Positions 54,511-62,075 of a stretch of 64,000 bases of DNA are shown here, piece by piece. Location: assembly GCA_020635535.1 (NCBI GenBank), contig JACJZP010000008.1, positions 53,569-117,568 on the forward strand, given 5' to 3'. Position 1 is the first letter of the stretch. Every line of letters starts with the position of its first letter. Made by a program: the position numbers and the translations under genes. The stretch is from Flavobacteriales bacterium (GTDB lineage Bacteria; Bacteroidota; Bacteroidia; UBA10329). The notes under the pieces are model-generated. The model was not told where the DNA came from and searched no databases. It saw only the letters and a list, made by a program, of their open reading frames with translations.

Positions 54511-54526
54511 TATGATTTATATCAGC
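54511..54526. promoter_or_regulatory. imperfect Crp/Fnr-type palindrome
   Basis: TATGATTTATATCAGC matches ten of twelve fixed positions: the left half is perfect and the last two bases differ. It is centred about 78 bases before the Rrf2 start and 5 bases from the inverted repeat, so the two regulators may act together. Confidence 0.5.
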
Positions 54527-54728
54527 TTTAGATTGAATAAAACTTGGCTATCGACAGTTGAATCTAATTCCATCATTGATTCAATGGAATTCTGACAAGG
54601 CCAGTCTTTTCTGTTCCATGAATAAGATTTCCTCATGTCGACATCAGGAGAGAAACAAACAACCGGAATATGTACTTCACCTTCTTGATTTAGGTTTTGC
54701 CTCATTAAAGAGAGTGTCACAACAATTA

Positions 54729-55808
54729 TCATTTACATGAAGCCGATTCATTCCTTTCTATTGTGTGCCCTGGCCGTGACCATTTTATCTTCACTACTCT
54801 CTCCGAATGCGTTTTGTAAACAGCTTCATCAACCGTAGGTTTCTCTCCTTTTTGGTAAGGTCTCTGTGCCTTTAATCCGAGTGATTGGAACAAGGCCATA
54901 TCCTTGCTGGTCTCAGGATTTGGCGTAGTCAACAGTTTATCGCCTGCAAAAATGGACCCTGCACCTGCCAAGAAGCATAACGCTTGGCCTTCATCGGTCA
55001 TCTGTGTTCTTCCTGCTGATAATCGGACCGTGGTATCTGGCAATACAATGCGTGTGGTGGCAATCATCCGAACCATGTCCCAAATAGGAACGATTTCCTG
55101 ATCTTCAAGCGGAGTTCCTTCCACCGGAACCAGGCCGTTTATTGGAACACTTTCAGGATGCGGGTTCAATTTCGATAGTGCTAGCAGCATATTGCATCGG
55201 TCTTCCGGGCTTTCTCCCATACCAATAATACCACCCGAACATACAGTCAGTTTTGCCTTTCGAACGTTTCTCAAGGTCTTCAATCTGTCCTCAAAACCAC
55301 GTGTGGATATGATCTCTTTGTAATATTCTTCTGATGTATCGATGTTGTGGTTGTAGGCATACAGCCCGGCTGCGGCCAATCGCTTTGCCTGATCTTCTGT
55401 GATCATGCCAAGCGTACAGCAAACCTCCAAATCCATGTCATAAACGGCCTTAACCATCTCCAACACCTGGTCGAACTCATAGTTGTCACGCACATTTCGC
55501 CATGCTGCCCCCATACACAGGCGGGATGAACCGCTCTGCTTTGCACTTTTGGCCGCTTTTCGAACCTCTTCAATGCCAAGCAGCTCACTTCTTTCAACCT
55601 TGGTCTGATAACGGGCCGATTGCGAGCAATACCCGCAATCTTCGGAGCAGCCACCAGTCTTTATGGATAAGAGCGTGCTCACCTGCACATCGGTCGGGTC
55701 GTGATGTTGTCTATGAACCGTTGCTGCCTCGTAGATCAGGTCGATCAATGGGCGGTTATAGATCTCCAGTATCTCTTCTTTAGTCCAATCGTAGCGGATG
55801 CTGCTCAT
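54729..55808 (-). CDS. bioB: biotin synthase
   Basis: The 359-residue radical SAM enzyme inserts sulfur into dethiobiotin. The cluster motif C-S-E-D-C-G-Y-C is present, and the second cluster motifs include C-M-G-A-A-W and C-C-T-L-G-M. The last 25 residues are a charged tail beyond the catalytic barrel. It is the last gene of the molybdenum cofactor row, 33 bases after the MORN protein. No biotin operon partners are present here. Confidence 0.93.
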   Translation of the reverse strand: MSSIRYDWTKEEILEIYNRPLIDLIYEAATVHRQHHDPTDVQVSTLLSIKTGGCSEDCGYCSQSARYQTKVERSELLGIEEVRKAAKSAKQSGSSRLCMGAAWRNVRDNYEFDQVLEMVKAVYDMDLEVCCTLGMITEDQAKRLAAAGLYAYNHNIDTSEEYYKEIISTRGFEDRLKTLRNVRKAKLTVCSGGIIGMGESPEDRCNMLLALSKLNPHPESVPINGLVPVEGTPLEDQEIVPIWDMVRMIATTRIVLPDTTVRLSAGRTQMTDEGQALCFLAGAGSIFAGDKLLTTPNPETSKDMALFQSLGLKAQRPYQKGEKPTVDEAVYKTHSERVVKIKWSRPGHTIERNESASCK

Positions 55809-55841
55809 GCTTTGGAGTTCGCGCGGGTTGATTTCAATCTT

Positions 55842-56228
55842 TCAGTTTGTCTTTTGAACTTGGTCATTCTTGTAAAAAAGGGTCTTCTCTACCCTATTCC
55901 GATCGTCAAAAATGGTGTAACGCCCATTTAGTTTGTCGTTGACATAAGTTGCTTCGGACAACGTGTCGCCTTTCTCAGAAAATGTTATCCAAATACCCTC
56001 ACGTTTTCCATGTACGAACGTTCCTTGCATCTTCTTTTTGCCATTGGGGAAATACCAGATCCACAGGCCGTGGTTTCGCCCATCCACCTGATTACCGATC
56101 TGTTTGGCCTGCCCGTTATCGAATTTTGGCTTTTCGCGATCACGGAGATAGAAACCCACAGCGGACACGACAATAACCAGAATACCGGCCACCACTTTAT
56201 GCCTGCTATCGTAGCGGAAAACCGACAT
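55842..56228 (-). CDS. MORN-repeat (YwqK-like) small membrane protein
   Basis: The 128-residue protein has one N-terminal membrane helix (about 10-27) and then MORN-type repeats (G-L-W-I-W-Y-F-P-N-G-K, G-I-W-I-T-F-S-E-K-G, G-R-Y-T-I-F-D). YwqK-type proteins are sometimes called antitoxin-like, but that has little support. I chose ATG 56228 rather than TTG 56234; it begins 2 bases after the moaCB stop, so it belongs to that operon. Its function is unknown. Confidence 0.75.
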   Translation of the reverse strand: MSVFRYDSRHKVVAGILVIVVSAVGFYLRDREKPKFDNGQAKQIGNQVDGRNHGLWIWYFPNGKKKMQGTFVHGKREGIWITFSEKGDTLSEATYVNDKLNGRYTIFDDRNRVEKTLFYKNDQVQKTN

Positions 56229-56230
56229 GG

Positions 56231-57145
56231 TCAAACATCGTGTCGGGCACCTCTCAATATGCCGAAAATGTGAAGCAATGGCGGGAAGAGTGCGTCCATG
56301 CTTTCCTTGGCTCCGTTGGTAGATCCCGGAAGTGCCAGCACCAGCGTGTTTCCTATCACACCTGAAACCGTCCTCGACAACATGGAATATGGTGTTCTGT
56401 CCTGACCGTAATTTCTTACCGCTTCCGCAATGCCCGGTATTTCGCGATCCAGCATTGGAACAATCGCTTCCGGTGTCACATCGCGTTTCGACAACCCGGT
56501 TCCGCCCGTGAAAATGATCATATCAGTCTCCTGTTCAACCGCTTTATTCACTTCGTTTTGGATGTCTTCCGTTTCGTCAGGAATGACCAGATAATCCTTG
56601 ATCTGCACGTTGCAATCTCCCAACTTGGTCATGATGGCCTTTCCTGCCCTATCTTCTTTTTCGCCTCTTGAAATAGTATCCGAACAGACCACAACCGTGG
56701 CTGTAAGATCTTTTCTGAAACGGTCTCTGAAATCGGACTTACCCCCTTTCTTCTTCAGTAGTTTGATGTGGTGAATTTCCACGCCTTTATCAATGGGTTT
56801 GAGCATATCGTACATGGTCAATGCCACCACCGAAGCACCATGCATGGCCTCCACCTCAACACCCGTTTTGTAGATGGTTTTCACATGCATGAGGATGGCA
56901 ATCTCTAAATCATCTATGCTGTACTCAATACTTGCCTGCTCAATGGGTAATGGATGGCAATCGGGCAACAGATCGGGTGTCTTTTTCACGCCAAGTAATC
57001 CGGCAGCTTTGGCCATTTCAAACACATCGCCTTTCGGCACCGTTCTGTTCTGAATGGCCGCTATGGTTTCAGGTTTGCTGACCTTGACAATTGCCTGCGC
57101 GGTTGCCGAGCGAAGCGTAGTTGATTTATGTGTAATGTCAATCAT
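56231..57145 (-). CDS. moaCB: bifunctional MoaC/MoaB molybdopterin protein
   Basis: The 304-residue fusion has an N-terminal MoaC (about 1-150; D-C-H-P-L-P-I and M-H-G-A-S-V-V-A-L-T-M-Y-D-M-L-K) that makes cyclic pyranopterin monophosphate, and a C-terminal MoaB/MogA domain (about 155-304; T-G-G-T-G-L-S-K-R-D-V-T-P-E) that adenylates molybdopterin. The fusion is common in Bacteroidota. ATG 57145 is preceded by AAGGAGAA, an unusual strong Shine-Dalgarno for this phylum. It overlaps moaE by 8 bases. Confidence 0.93.
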   Translation of the reverse strand: MIDITHKSTTLRSATAQAIVKVSKPETIAAIQNRTVPKGDVFEMAKAAGLLGVKKTPDLLPDCHPLPIEQASIEYSIDDLEIAILMHVKTIYKTGVEVEAMHGASVVALTMYDMLKPIDKGVEIHHIKLLKKKGGKSDFRDRFRKDLTATVVVCSDTISRGEKEDRAGKAIMTKLGDCNVQIKDYLVIPDETEDIQNEVNKAVEQETDMIIFTGGTGLSKRDVTPEAIVPMLDREIPGIAEAVRNYGQDRTPYSMLSRTVSGVIGNTLVLALPGSTNGAKESMDALFPPLLHIFGILRGARHDV

Positions 57146-57585
57146 TTGTTCTCCTTCCAAACATGTGTTTCGTCCTCAAAACCTCCTTCCCGAAAATGGG
57201 GGCATTAGCCTTTATCTCTTCCACAATGAAGCGAGTGGCATCAAAACATTCCTTTCTGTGAACCGATGATGTGAATACGAACAGACAGATCTCCCCAGCT
57301 TTCACTTCTCCCAGACTGTGATAAATGTGCATGCAGGTGAGGTCGAATTTCGAGAATGCCGCTTCTCGGATGTCGTGCATTGCCTGATTGGCCATGTCCT
57401 GGTAAGCCGAATAATCGATGGCTCGAACCATTTTGCCTCCAATCTCATCCGCCCGAACCTGCCCGAGAAAAAATGTCGTGTCCGCCAATGTTGGTTTTCA
57501 CCTGATGATGGGCAATGGAAGTTGCAATCTTCTCTGGAGTTATCGGTCCTTGTACGAATACGTTTTTGATCTTCTTTTCACTCAT
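57138..57585 (-). CDS. moaE: molybdopterin synthase catalytic subunit, frameshifted in an A6/T6 run
   Basis: MoaE with MoaD converts cyclic pyranopterin to molybdopterin. The start is ATG 57585 (M-S-E-K-K-I-K-N-V-F-V-Q-G-P). The frame runs into I-G-G-H-D-I-F and then breaks in a run of six T's (plus-strand A's 57468-57473). Dropping one T restores I-F-L-G-Q-V-R-A-D-E and the rest, ending at 57138 with the late R-K-E-C-F-D-A-T-R and a final R-R-T-N-D. The start overlaps the moeB stop by 8 bases. A single homopolymer error is the simplest explanation. Confidence 0.85.
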
Positions 57586-58654
57586 GCTGAATAGCTTGTT
57601 GATGAAAGGCCGCCATACCACCCTTCAGGTTGATCAGTTGATTTTGGAAGTTGTTTTCTCGCAAGAATTCAATGGCGCGTAGACTTCGAATTCCTTTCTG
57701 GCAGACCACAATTAGGGGTTTGTCAGTTGGTAGTTCTTTAAACCTGGATGGAATTTCACCCAACTGAATGGAGATTACATCAACTTCCAATTTTGGGGTT
57801 TCATACACTTCGCGAACGTCAAGAATGTTGATGTCTTTGCCAGTTTCCAACCAAGCTTGGAATTGCTCTACATCTACCTCGTTTTCTGAAGAGCATGAGG
57901 CAGCCGTATATGAATTGGCCAGATCCATTTGCGTTGCCTTTTCAACTTGTTGCTCATTTCTCGAAAAAGAAATGACCTGTTCCGAGTTGGTGAGCAGGTT
58001 CACCATTTTCAGTTTCCCTGAAAGCGGTTCACCAATACCAAGAATGACCTTCATGGCTTCGGTGGCCTGCAGTGTTCCTATTACACCTGGAAGTACGCCC
58101 AACACACCTGCCTCTGCACAGTTCGGTATCTGATCGGCTGTTGGCGGCTCCGGAAACAGACAGCGGTAGGTTGGACCGCTATTCCAATTGAAAACGGAAA
58201 CCTGTCCTTCGAATTTGTGGATGGCCCCGTAAACGAACGGTTTGTTCAGTTTCACGCAAACGTCATTCACCAAATACCGCGTGGCGAAATTGTCTGTACC
58301 GTCAATTATCAGATCGTATTCTCGAATTATCTCCAATGCGTTATTTGCAGTGAGGAATGCTTGATAAATCTGGATTGTAACGTCTGGGTTGAGTTGGTTC
58401 AATTTCTCTTTTGACACCAGAGCCTTTGACCGACCTATGTCATTTGTTGTGAAAAGAACCTGACGCTGCAAGTTGGTTTCATCCACCGTATCGCCATCCA
58501 CAATTCCGATTGTACCAACACCAGCAGCAACCAGATACTGCAAAGCAGGGCAGCCCAATCCGCCAGCACCGATAATCAGCACCTTGGCATCGAGCAACTT
58601 CTGTTGGCCTGCTTCGCCAACTTCAGACAACGATATGTGCCGTGCGTATCTCAT
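57578..58654 (-). CDS. moeB: MoeB/ThiF-type adenylyltransferase with rhodanese domain
   Basis: The 358-residue protein activates the C-terminal Gly-Gly of MoaD. The N-terminal E1-like domain has G-A-G-G-L-G-C-P and D-G-D-T-V-D-E-T-N-L-Q-R-Q. The C-terminal rhodanese domain (about 265-355) has the active loop C-Q-K-G-I-R-S. This is the MOCS3 layout and supplies sulfur as well. It overlaps moaD by 4 bases at its start. Confidence 0.92.
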   Translation of the reverse strand: MRYARHISLSEVGEAGQQKLLDAKVLIIGAGGLGCPALQYLVAAGVGTIGIVDGDTVDETNLQRQVLFTTNDIGRSKALVSKEKLNQLNPDVTIQIYQAFLTANNALEIIREYDLIIDGTDNFATRYLVNDVCVKLNKPFVYGAIHKFEGQVSVFNWNSGPTYRCLFPEPPTADQIPNCAEAGVLGVLPGVIGTLQATEAMKVILGIGEPLSGKLKMVNLLTNSEQVISFSRNEQQVEKATQMDLANSYTAASCSSENEVDVEQFQAWLETGKDINILDVREVYETPKLEVDVISIQLGEIPSRFKELPTDKPLIVVCQKGIRSLRAIEFLRENNFQNQLINLKGGMAAFHQQAIQHE

Positions 58655-58887
58655 CCGCCAGCAAATGGTGGTAGTATGGCCACTTCATCATTTTCGCTCA
58701 ACTCCAACTCTTCCGAGGCAATTTTCTGGTTGACCGCAACTTGATAGGTAATGTTCGATAGTCTTCTACAATTGGTCTCAAGTTGTTGCCGAAGCGCGGC
58801 AATGGAATTTTCCCAAAGGTCAATTTGCTCTTCCGATCGGCCCATCCATTCAGCGATCAGCCCAAAATATTTCACGTTCAGTTTCAT
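58651..58887 (-). CDS. moaD: molybdopterin synthase sulfur carrier subunit
   Basis: The 78-residue ubiquitin-fold protein ends in the required Gly-Gly (P-P-F-A-G-G). It carries the sulfur as a C-terminal thiocarboxylate that MoeB activates and MoaE uses. It overlaps mobA and moeB by 4 bases each. Confidence 0.92.
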   Translation of the reverse strand: MKLNVKYFGLIAEWMGRSEEQIDLWENSIAALRQQLETNCRRLSNITYQVAVNQKIASEELELSENDEVAILPPFAGG

Positions 58888-59429
58888 ACCCTCAAATCTT
58901 CTTTGGTGTTCAGATTTCTCACCAATTCTTCTTTCTCAACTTTCTTTTCCGTCACTTTCAATTCACTTAAAACAGCTCGTAGTCGATGTTCGTCTTTTGC
59001 TACAGCTTGTTCAAAAACAGGAATACACCTTCGATTGTAAACCGCAACCAGAGGATGAATGCCCTTGCTTGAAGTTGCCGCAACCACATCCGTATTATCC
59101 GAATTCAGAACCAACTCTTTCATCAGGTCGAAACCAACAAATGGCGCATCGCAACTTAGAACCAGATTAAGGTCTGTTTCAGATCTTCTCAATCCACTCA
59201 GCACACCCATTAGGGGTCCATAATCAGGTTGCTCATCTTTCACTAATTCAAACCCGAACATGCCGTACATTGGGTTGGATGTGACGATGAGAATGCGCTG
59301 GCAGATCTTGGCCATCGGGTCTAGAATATGTTGGGTCATTGGGCGGCCTTGGTAGAACATCAGCCCTTTGTCGGTTCCCATTCTAGAGCTTTTTCCGCCA
59401 GCCAATATGATGCCTGTTATCGGTTTCAT
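58884..59429 (-). CDS. mobA: molybdenum cofactor guanylyltransferase
   Basis: The 181-residue protein attaches GMP to Mo-molybdopterin, giving the bis-MGD cofactor that NarG needs. The nucleotide-binding signature L-A-G-G-K-S-S-R-M-G-T-D-K-G is at residues 9-23, and C-D-A-P-F is the later metal-binding Asp motif. It overlaps the TauE gene by one base and moaD by 4. Confidence 0.92.
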   Translation of the reverse strand: MKPITGIILAGGKSSRMGTDKGLMFYQGRPMTQHILDPMAKICQRILIVTSNPMYGMFGFELVKDEQPDYGPLMGVLSGLRRSETDLNLVLSCDAPFVGFDLMKELVLNSDNTDVVAATSSKGIHPLVAVYNRRCIPVFEQAVAKDEHRLRAVLSELKVTEKKVEKEELVRNLNTKEDLRV

Positions 59430-60175
59430 TACGTGAGGAATAATTTGAAACAGGCGATGACCAACACGAAAGCCAAAATGCGTTTAAGCAATAGATTGTC
59501 GAAGCGAATGCTTCCCAAATAGCCGCCAAGGAAACCACCCACTAAGGCAATGGCCACGAGCCAGATAGCCTGTGGGTCTATCGAAACTCCACGACTGAAA
59601 TGCCCCATCAATCCGGCAGCAGAATTAACCCATATGAACGCGGCAGAAACCGCAGCGGTCTCCTTCATTGTTCCCCATTTCATCAACAGAATAACCGGAC
59701 TGAGAATGATACCACCACCAATGCCGATCATACCCGAAAAGAAGCCGATGACAGCACCTGTGGCCAGTCCTTGCCAAACGGGGACGTCAACGGTCTTATC
59801 CGCGTCTTTTCCAAAAAGTCCAAGCATCCGCAGAATGGCAAACACTAGCAGCACAGCCAATACTTTTTTGTAGATGGCTGCGTTCACTTCTATCATCCCG
59901 CCAAGGAAAGCCAAAGGGATCGAGGTCAAAGCAAACGCCAAGAACAGTTTCTTGTTGAAATGACCTTTTCGTGCATAAGCGATAAACGAAATTGCCGCCA
60001 CGAACAGGTTGAGCACAAGAGCGGTCGGCTTCATCATACTCACGGGAAACGACCAAAGTGCCATCAATGCCAAGTAACCGCTTGCCCCACCATGCCCCAC
60101 GGCCGCATACAGAAACGCTACTATGGGAAGCAGTGCCAAGAAATACTGAATGCCTTCTATCTCCCAGATATTCAT
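59429..60175 (-). CDS. TauE/SafE family membrane permease
   Basis: The 248-residue protein has about eight helices and the family motif G-I-G-G-G-I-I-L-S-P. TauE/SafE members export sulfite or related oxoanions. Its place between modE-like and mobA genes suggests that it moves molybdate or another oxoanion, as no ABC molybdate importer is present in the window. It overlaps its neighbours by 4 and 1 bases. Confidence 0.85.
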   Translation of the reverse strand: MNIWEIEGIQYFLALLPIVAFLYAAVGHGGASGYLALMALWSFPVSMMKPTALVLNLFVAAISFIAYARKGHFNKKLFLAFALTSIPLAFLGGMIEVNAAIYKKVLAVLLVFAILRMLGLFGKDADKTVDVPVWQGLATGAVIGFFSGMIGIGGGIILSPVILLMKWGTMKETAAVSAAFIWVNSAAGLMGHFSRGVSIDPQAIWLVAIALVGGFLGGYLGSIRFDNLLLKRILAFVLVIACFKLFLT

Positions 60176-60510
60176 GTCCTGGCAATTTTCAATTCATTGT
60201 CCAAGAACTCATTGCAACGCCTATTAATGCGCTCGTAGAGATGTATGGCCTCAAGCCCCGCCTTCGTTACTTCAGTTCCACCACCACCTGCGCCACCCGA
60301 TGTCCGTATTACCAACGGTTCATCAGACAACGCATTCATGGCATCAACAGCTTCCCAAGCCTTCTTGTAAGACATGTTCATACTACGAGCAGCTGCACTG
60401 ATAGAGCCCATTTTCTCAATAGCCTTAAGCAATGCCACCCGTCCTTCTCCTAAGTAGGAACGGCCGTTTTTCATTAACCAAAGTCTGTTATGTACACTGA
60501 CCCTATCCAT
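60172..60510 (-). CDS. ModE-like winged-helix regulator without a molybdate domain
   Basis: The 112-residue protein matches the N-terminal DNA-binding domain of ModE: an early L-G-E-G-R-V-A-L-L-K-A-I, then G-S-I-S-A-A-A-R-S-M-N-M-S-Y-K-K-A-W-E and the later G-G-G-G-T-E-V-T. The C-terminal TOBE molybdate-binding domains of full ModE are missing. It is the first gene of the operon, with a Crp/Fnr-type palindrome centred about 62 bases before it. Confidence 0.88.
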   Translation of the reverse strand: MDRVSVHNRLWLMKNGRSYLGEGRVALLKAIEKMGSISAAARSMNMSYKKAWEAVDAMNALSDEPLVIRTSGGAGGGGTEVTKAGLEAIHLYERINRRCNEFLDNELKIART

Positions 60511-60564
60511 TATCGCTATACCCCATTGGACATAACGAATGTATTGGAGACCAGTAAACCAATA

Positions 60565-60580
60565 TATGATTTACATCATA
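60565..60580. promoter_or_regulatory. Crp/Fnr-type palindrome overlapping the moeA stop
   Basis: TATGATTTACATCATA is a perfect match, identical to the site at 19532. It overlaps the moeA stop codon (60576-60578), so the site is inside the end of a gene; its spacing points to the modE-mob-moa operon. Confidence 0.7.
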
Positions 60581-61664
60581 TTATGAATTGTTTTATAGCA
60601 ACTTCCAGAACATGTACTTGACCATCGGAAATATTGGCCTTCAGAAATTGAGCGCGTGGCATCTGTTTGATAGTTCCATCTGCCAGTGGTAATCTCAATG
60701 TTGGAAGAAATATGTCTGACCTTCCCATGAACTTCCTGATAACTGGAATAACGTACTCATAAAAACAGGTGAGACTTGCGGCAGGGTTTCCAGGAAGACC
60801 GAAAATAGCTTTCCCATCCTTAGACCCGAAGAAAATCGGCTTACCTGGTTTCTGAGCCACTTTGTAGAACACCTCTTGCACTCCCAGTTTTTTAAGTGCC
60901 GTACCAACATGGTCGTGGTCGCCTACGGATATGCCTCCACTTAGAATGATAATCTCATTTTCCCGTAATGCGCTTTCGATGCTTTCAATCGTTTGGCTGA
61001 GGTCGTCTTTTACCCGTCCAGCATGACCTTCTATTCCTTCTTTTCTCAAAGCCGCAAGCAACATCTGAGCGTTACTTTCATATATCTGACCATATTGCAG
61101 CGAATCACCCACTTCAACCAGTTCATTTCCAGTAACCAGAACTTTGACGTTGGGTTTTGTAAAAACCTCAACTTCAGCAATGCCTAACATTTGCAAAAAA
61201 CCGATGGCCGCAGGGTTCAGCAATGTTCCTTTAGGTAAAGCAATATCATTTGCTTTTATCTGCTCGCCAATTGGGCGTATGTGCATTTTATCCGGCACCT
61301 CTCTTTGAAGAACAATTCTGTCATTGTTCCTCTCAACCCATTCTTGCTGAACCACAGTTTTGGCTGTTTCTGGAACCGGTGCTCCCGTAAAAATCCTTAC
61401 ACACTCTCCTTTCTTCAGTTGGAATTGCCGGCTGCTACCAGCAGCAACCTCTCCGATGACGTTAAACGTTGAACCTTGATCTGCTGGTCCTTCTCCAAGT
61501 GCATATCCATCCATGGCACTTTGGGCAAAAGGTGGCATATCAATCCGAGCCTGTACTTCAACGGCCAAAACACATCCAAATGCATCAATAAGTGCCATTT
61601 GTCTAGTTGCCTTTGTTACATTAACATCCGAAATTCGGGATTTCGCTATCGGTACAGTAATCAT
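60576..61664 (-). CDS. moeA: molybdopterin molybdenumtransferase
   Basis: The 362-residue protein inserts molybdate into adenylated molybdopterin. Visible motifs are M-P-P-F-A-Q-S-A-M-D-G-Y-A-L (residues 43-56), I-F-T-G-A-P-V-P, S-G-G-I-S-V-G-D-H-D-H-V and G-L-P-G-N-P-A-A-S. I chose ATG 61664 over GTG 61667. The E. coli protein is longer (411 residues) because its C-terminal domain is fuller. It is transcribed in the same direction as the cofactor operon, 66 bases upstream of it. Confidence 0.93.
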   Translation of the reverse strand: MITVPIAKSRISDVNVTKATRQMALIDAFGCVLAVEVQARIDMPPFAQSAMDGYALGEGPADQGSTFNVIGEVAAGSSRQFQLKKGECVRIFTGAPVPETAKTVVQQEWVERNNDRIVLQREVPDKMHIRPIGEQIKANDIALPKGTLLNPAAIGFLQMLGIAEVEVFTKPNVKVLVTGNELVEVGDSLQYGQIYESNAQMLLAALRKEGIEGHAGRVKDDLSQTIESIESALRENEIIILSGGISVGDHDHVGTALKKLGVQEVFYKVAQKPGKPIFFGSKDGKAIFGLPGNPAASLTCFYEYVIPVIRKFMGRSDIFLPTLRLPLADGTIKQMPRAQFLKANISDGQVHVLEVAIKQFII

Positions 61665-62075
61665 CACCTAGCTTAGGATTAGGCCACAAATTTAGTCGGA
61701 CGAAACACAAAGCCGTCAAATTAGGTTGAAGAAGTCTAAGACTTGAATTATCTCTCATTATTGACATCTATGTTTCTCCTAAAACGAATCTTAAATTCAC
61801 TCTCAACAATGATTGGCTTGAGCACAAAACAAAAAACTCAGCCTTAAAATCCTGTGGCCATTGCTGCAGCTCTGATTGGATCCGAGCTCAGCCTACGACT
61901 TTCAGAGCGTCATTCTTTTCTGAAATTACCATTGGAACAACATTTACCGGTTATTTTAGATCTTAAATGGTAAACCCGTGGTTCTTACATATTCTGTTGG
62001 AGTAACATGAAGATAGCGGCCAACCTGTACAGACCATAGGGTTAAGCCACGCTTTAATCATTCAGGTTGAATTCA
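61665..62075. other. 411-base non-coding stretch upstream of moeA
   Basis: No convincing gene or RNA was seen. CAAATTTA at 61687-61694 reads TAAATTTG on the minus strand and could be the -7 box of moeA. No Crp/Fnr-type palindrome is present. The rest shows no strong repeat or hairpin. Confidence 0.4.

Noticed and set aside
54517..54732. 71-codon open frame overlapping the bioB stop by 4 bases
   Set aside because: The overlap looks like translational coupling, but the frame runs through the Crp/Fnr-type site region upstream of the Rrf2 gene, the composition is not protein-like and no motif was seen.
55842..56228. toxin-antitoxin system around the YwqK-like protein
   Set aside because: No toxin-like partner is adjacent; the neighbours are moaCB and bioB.
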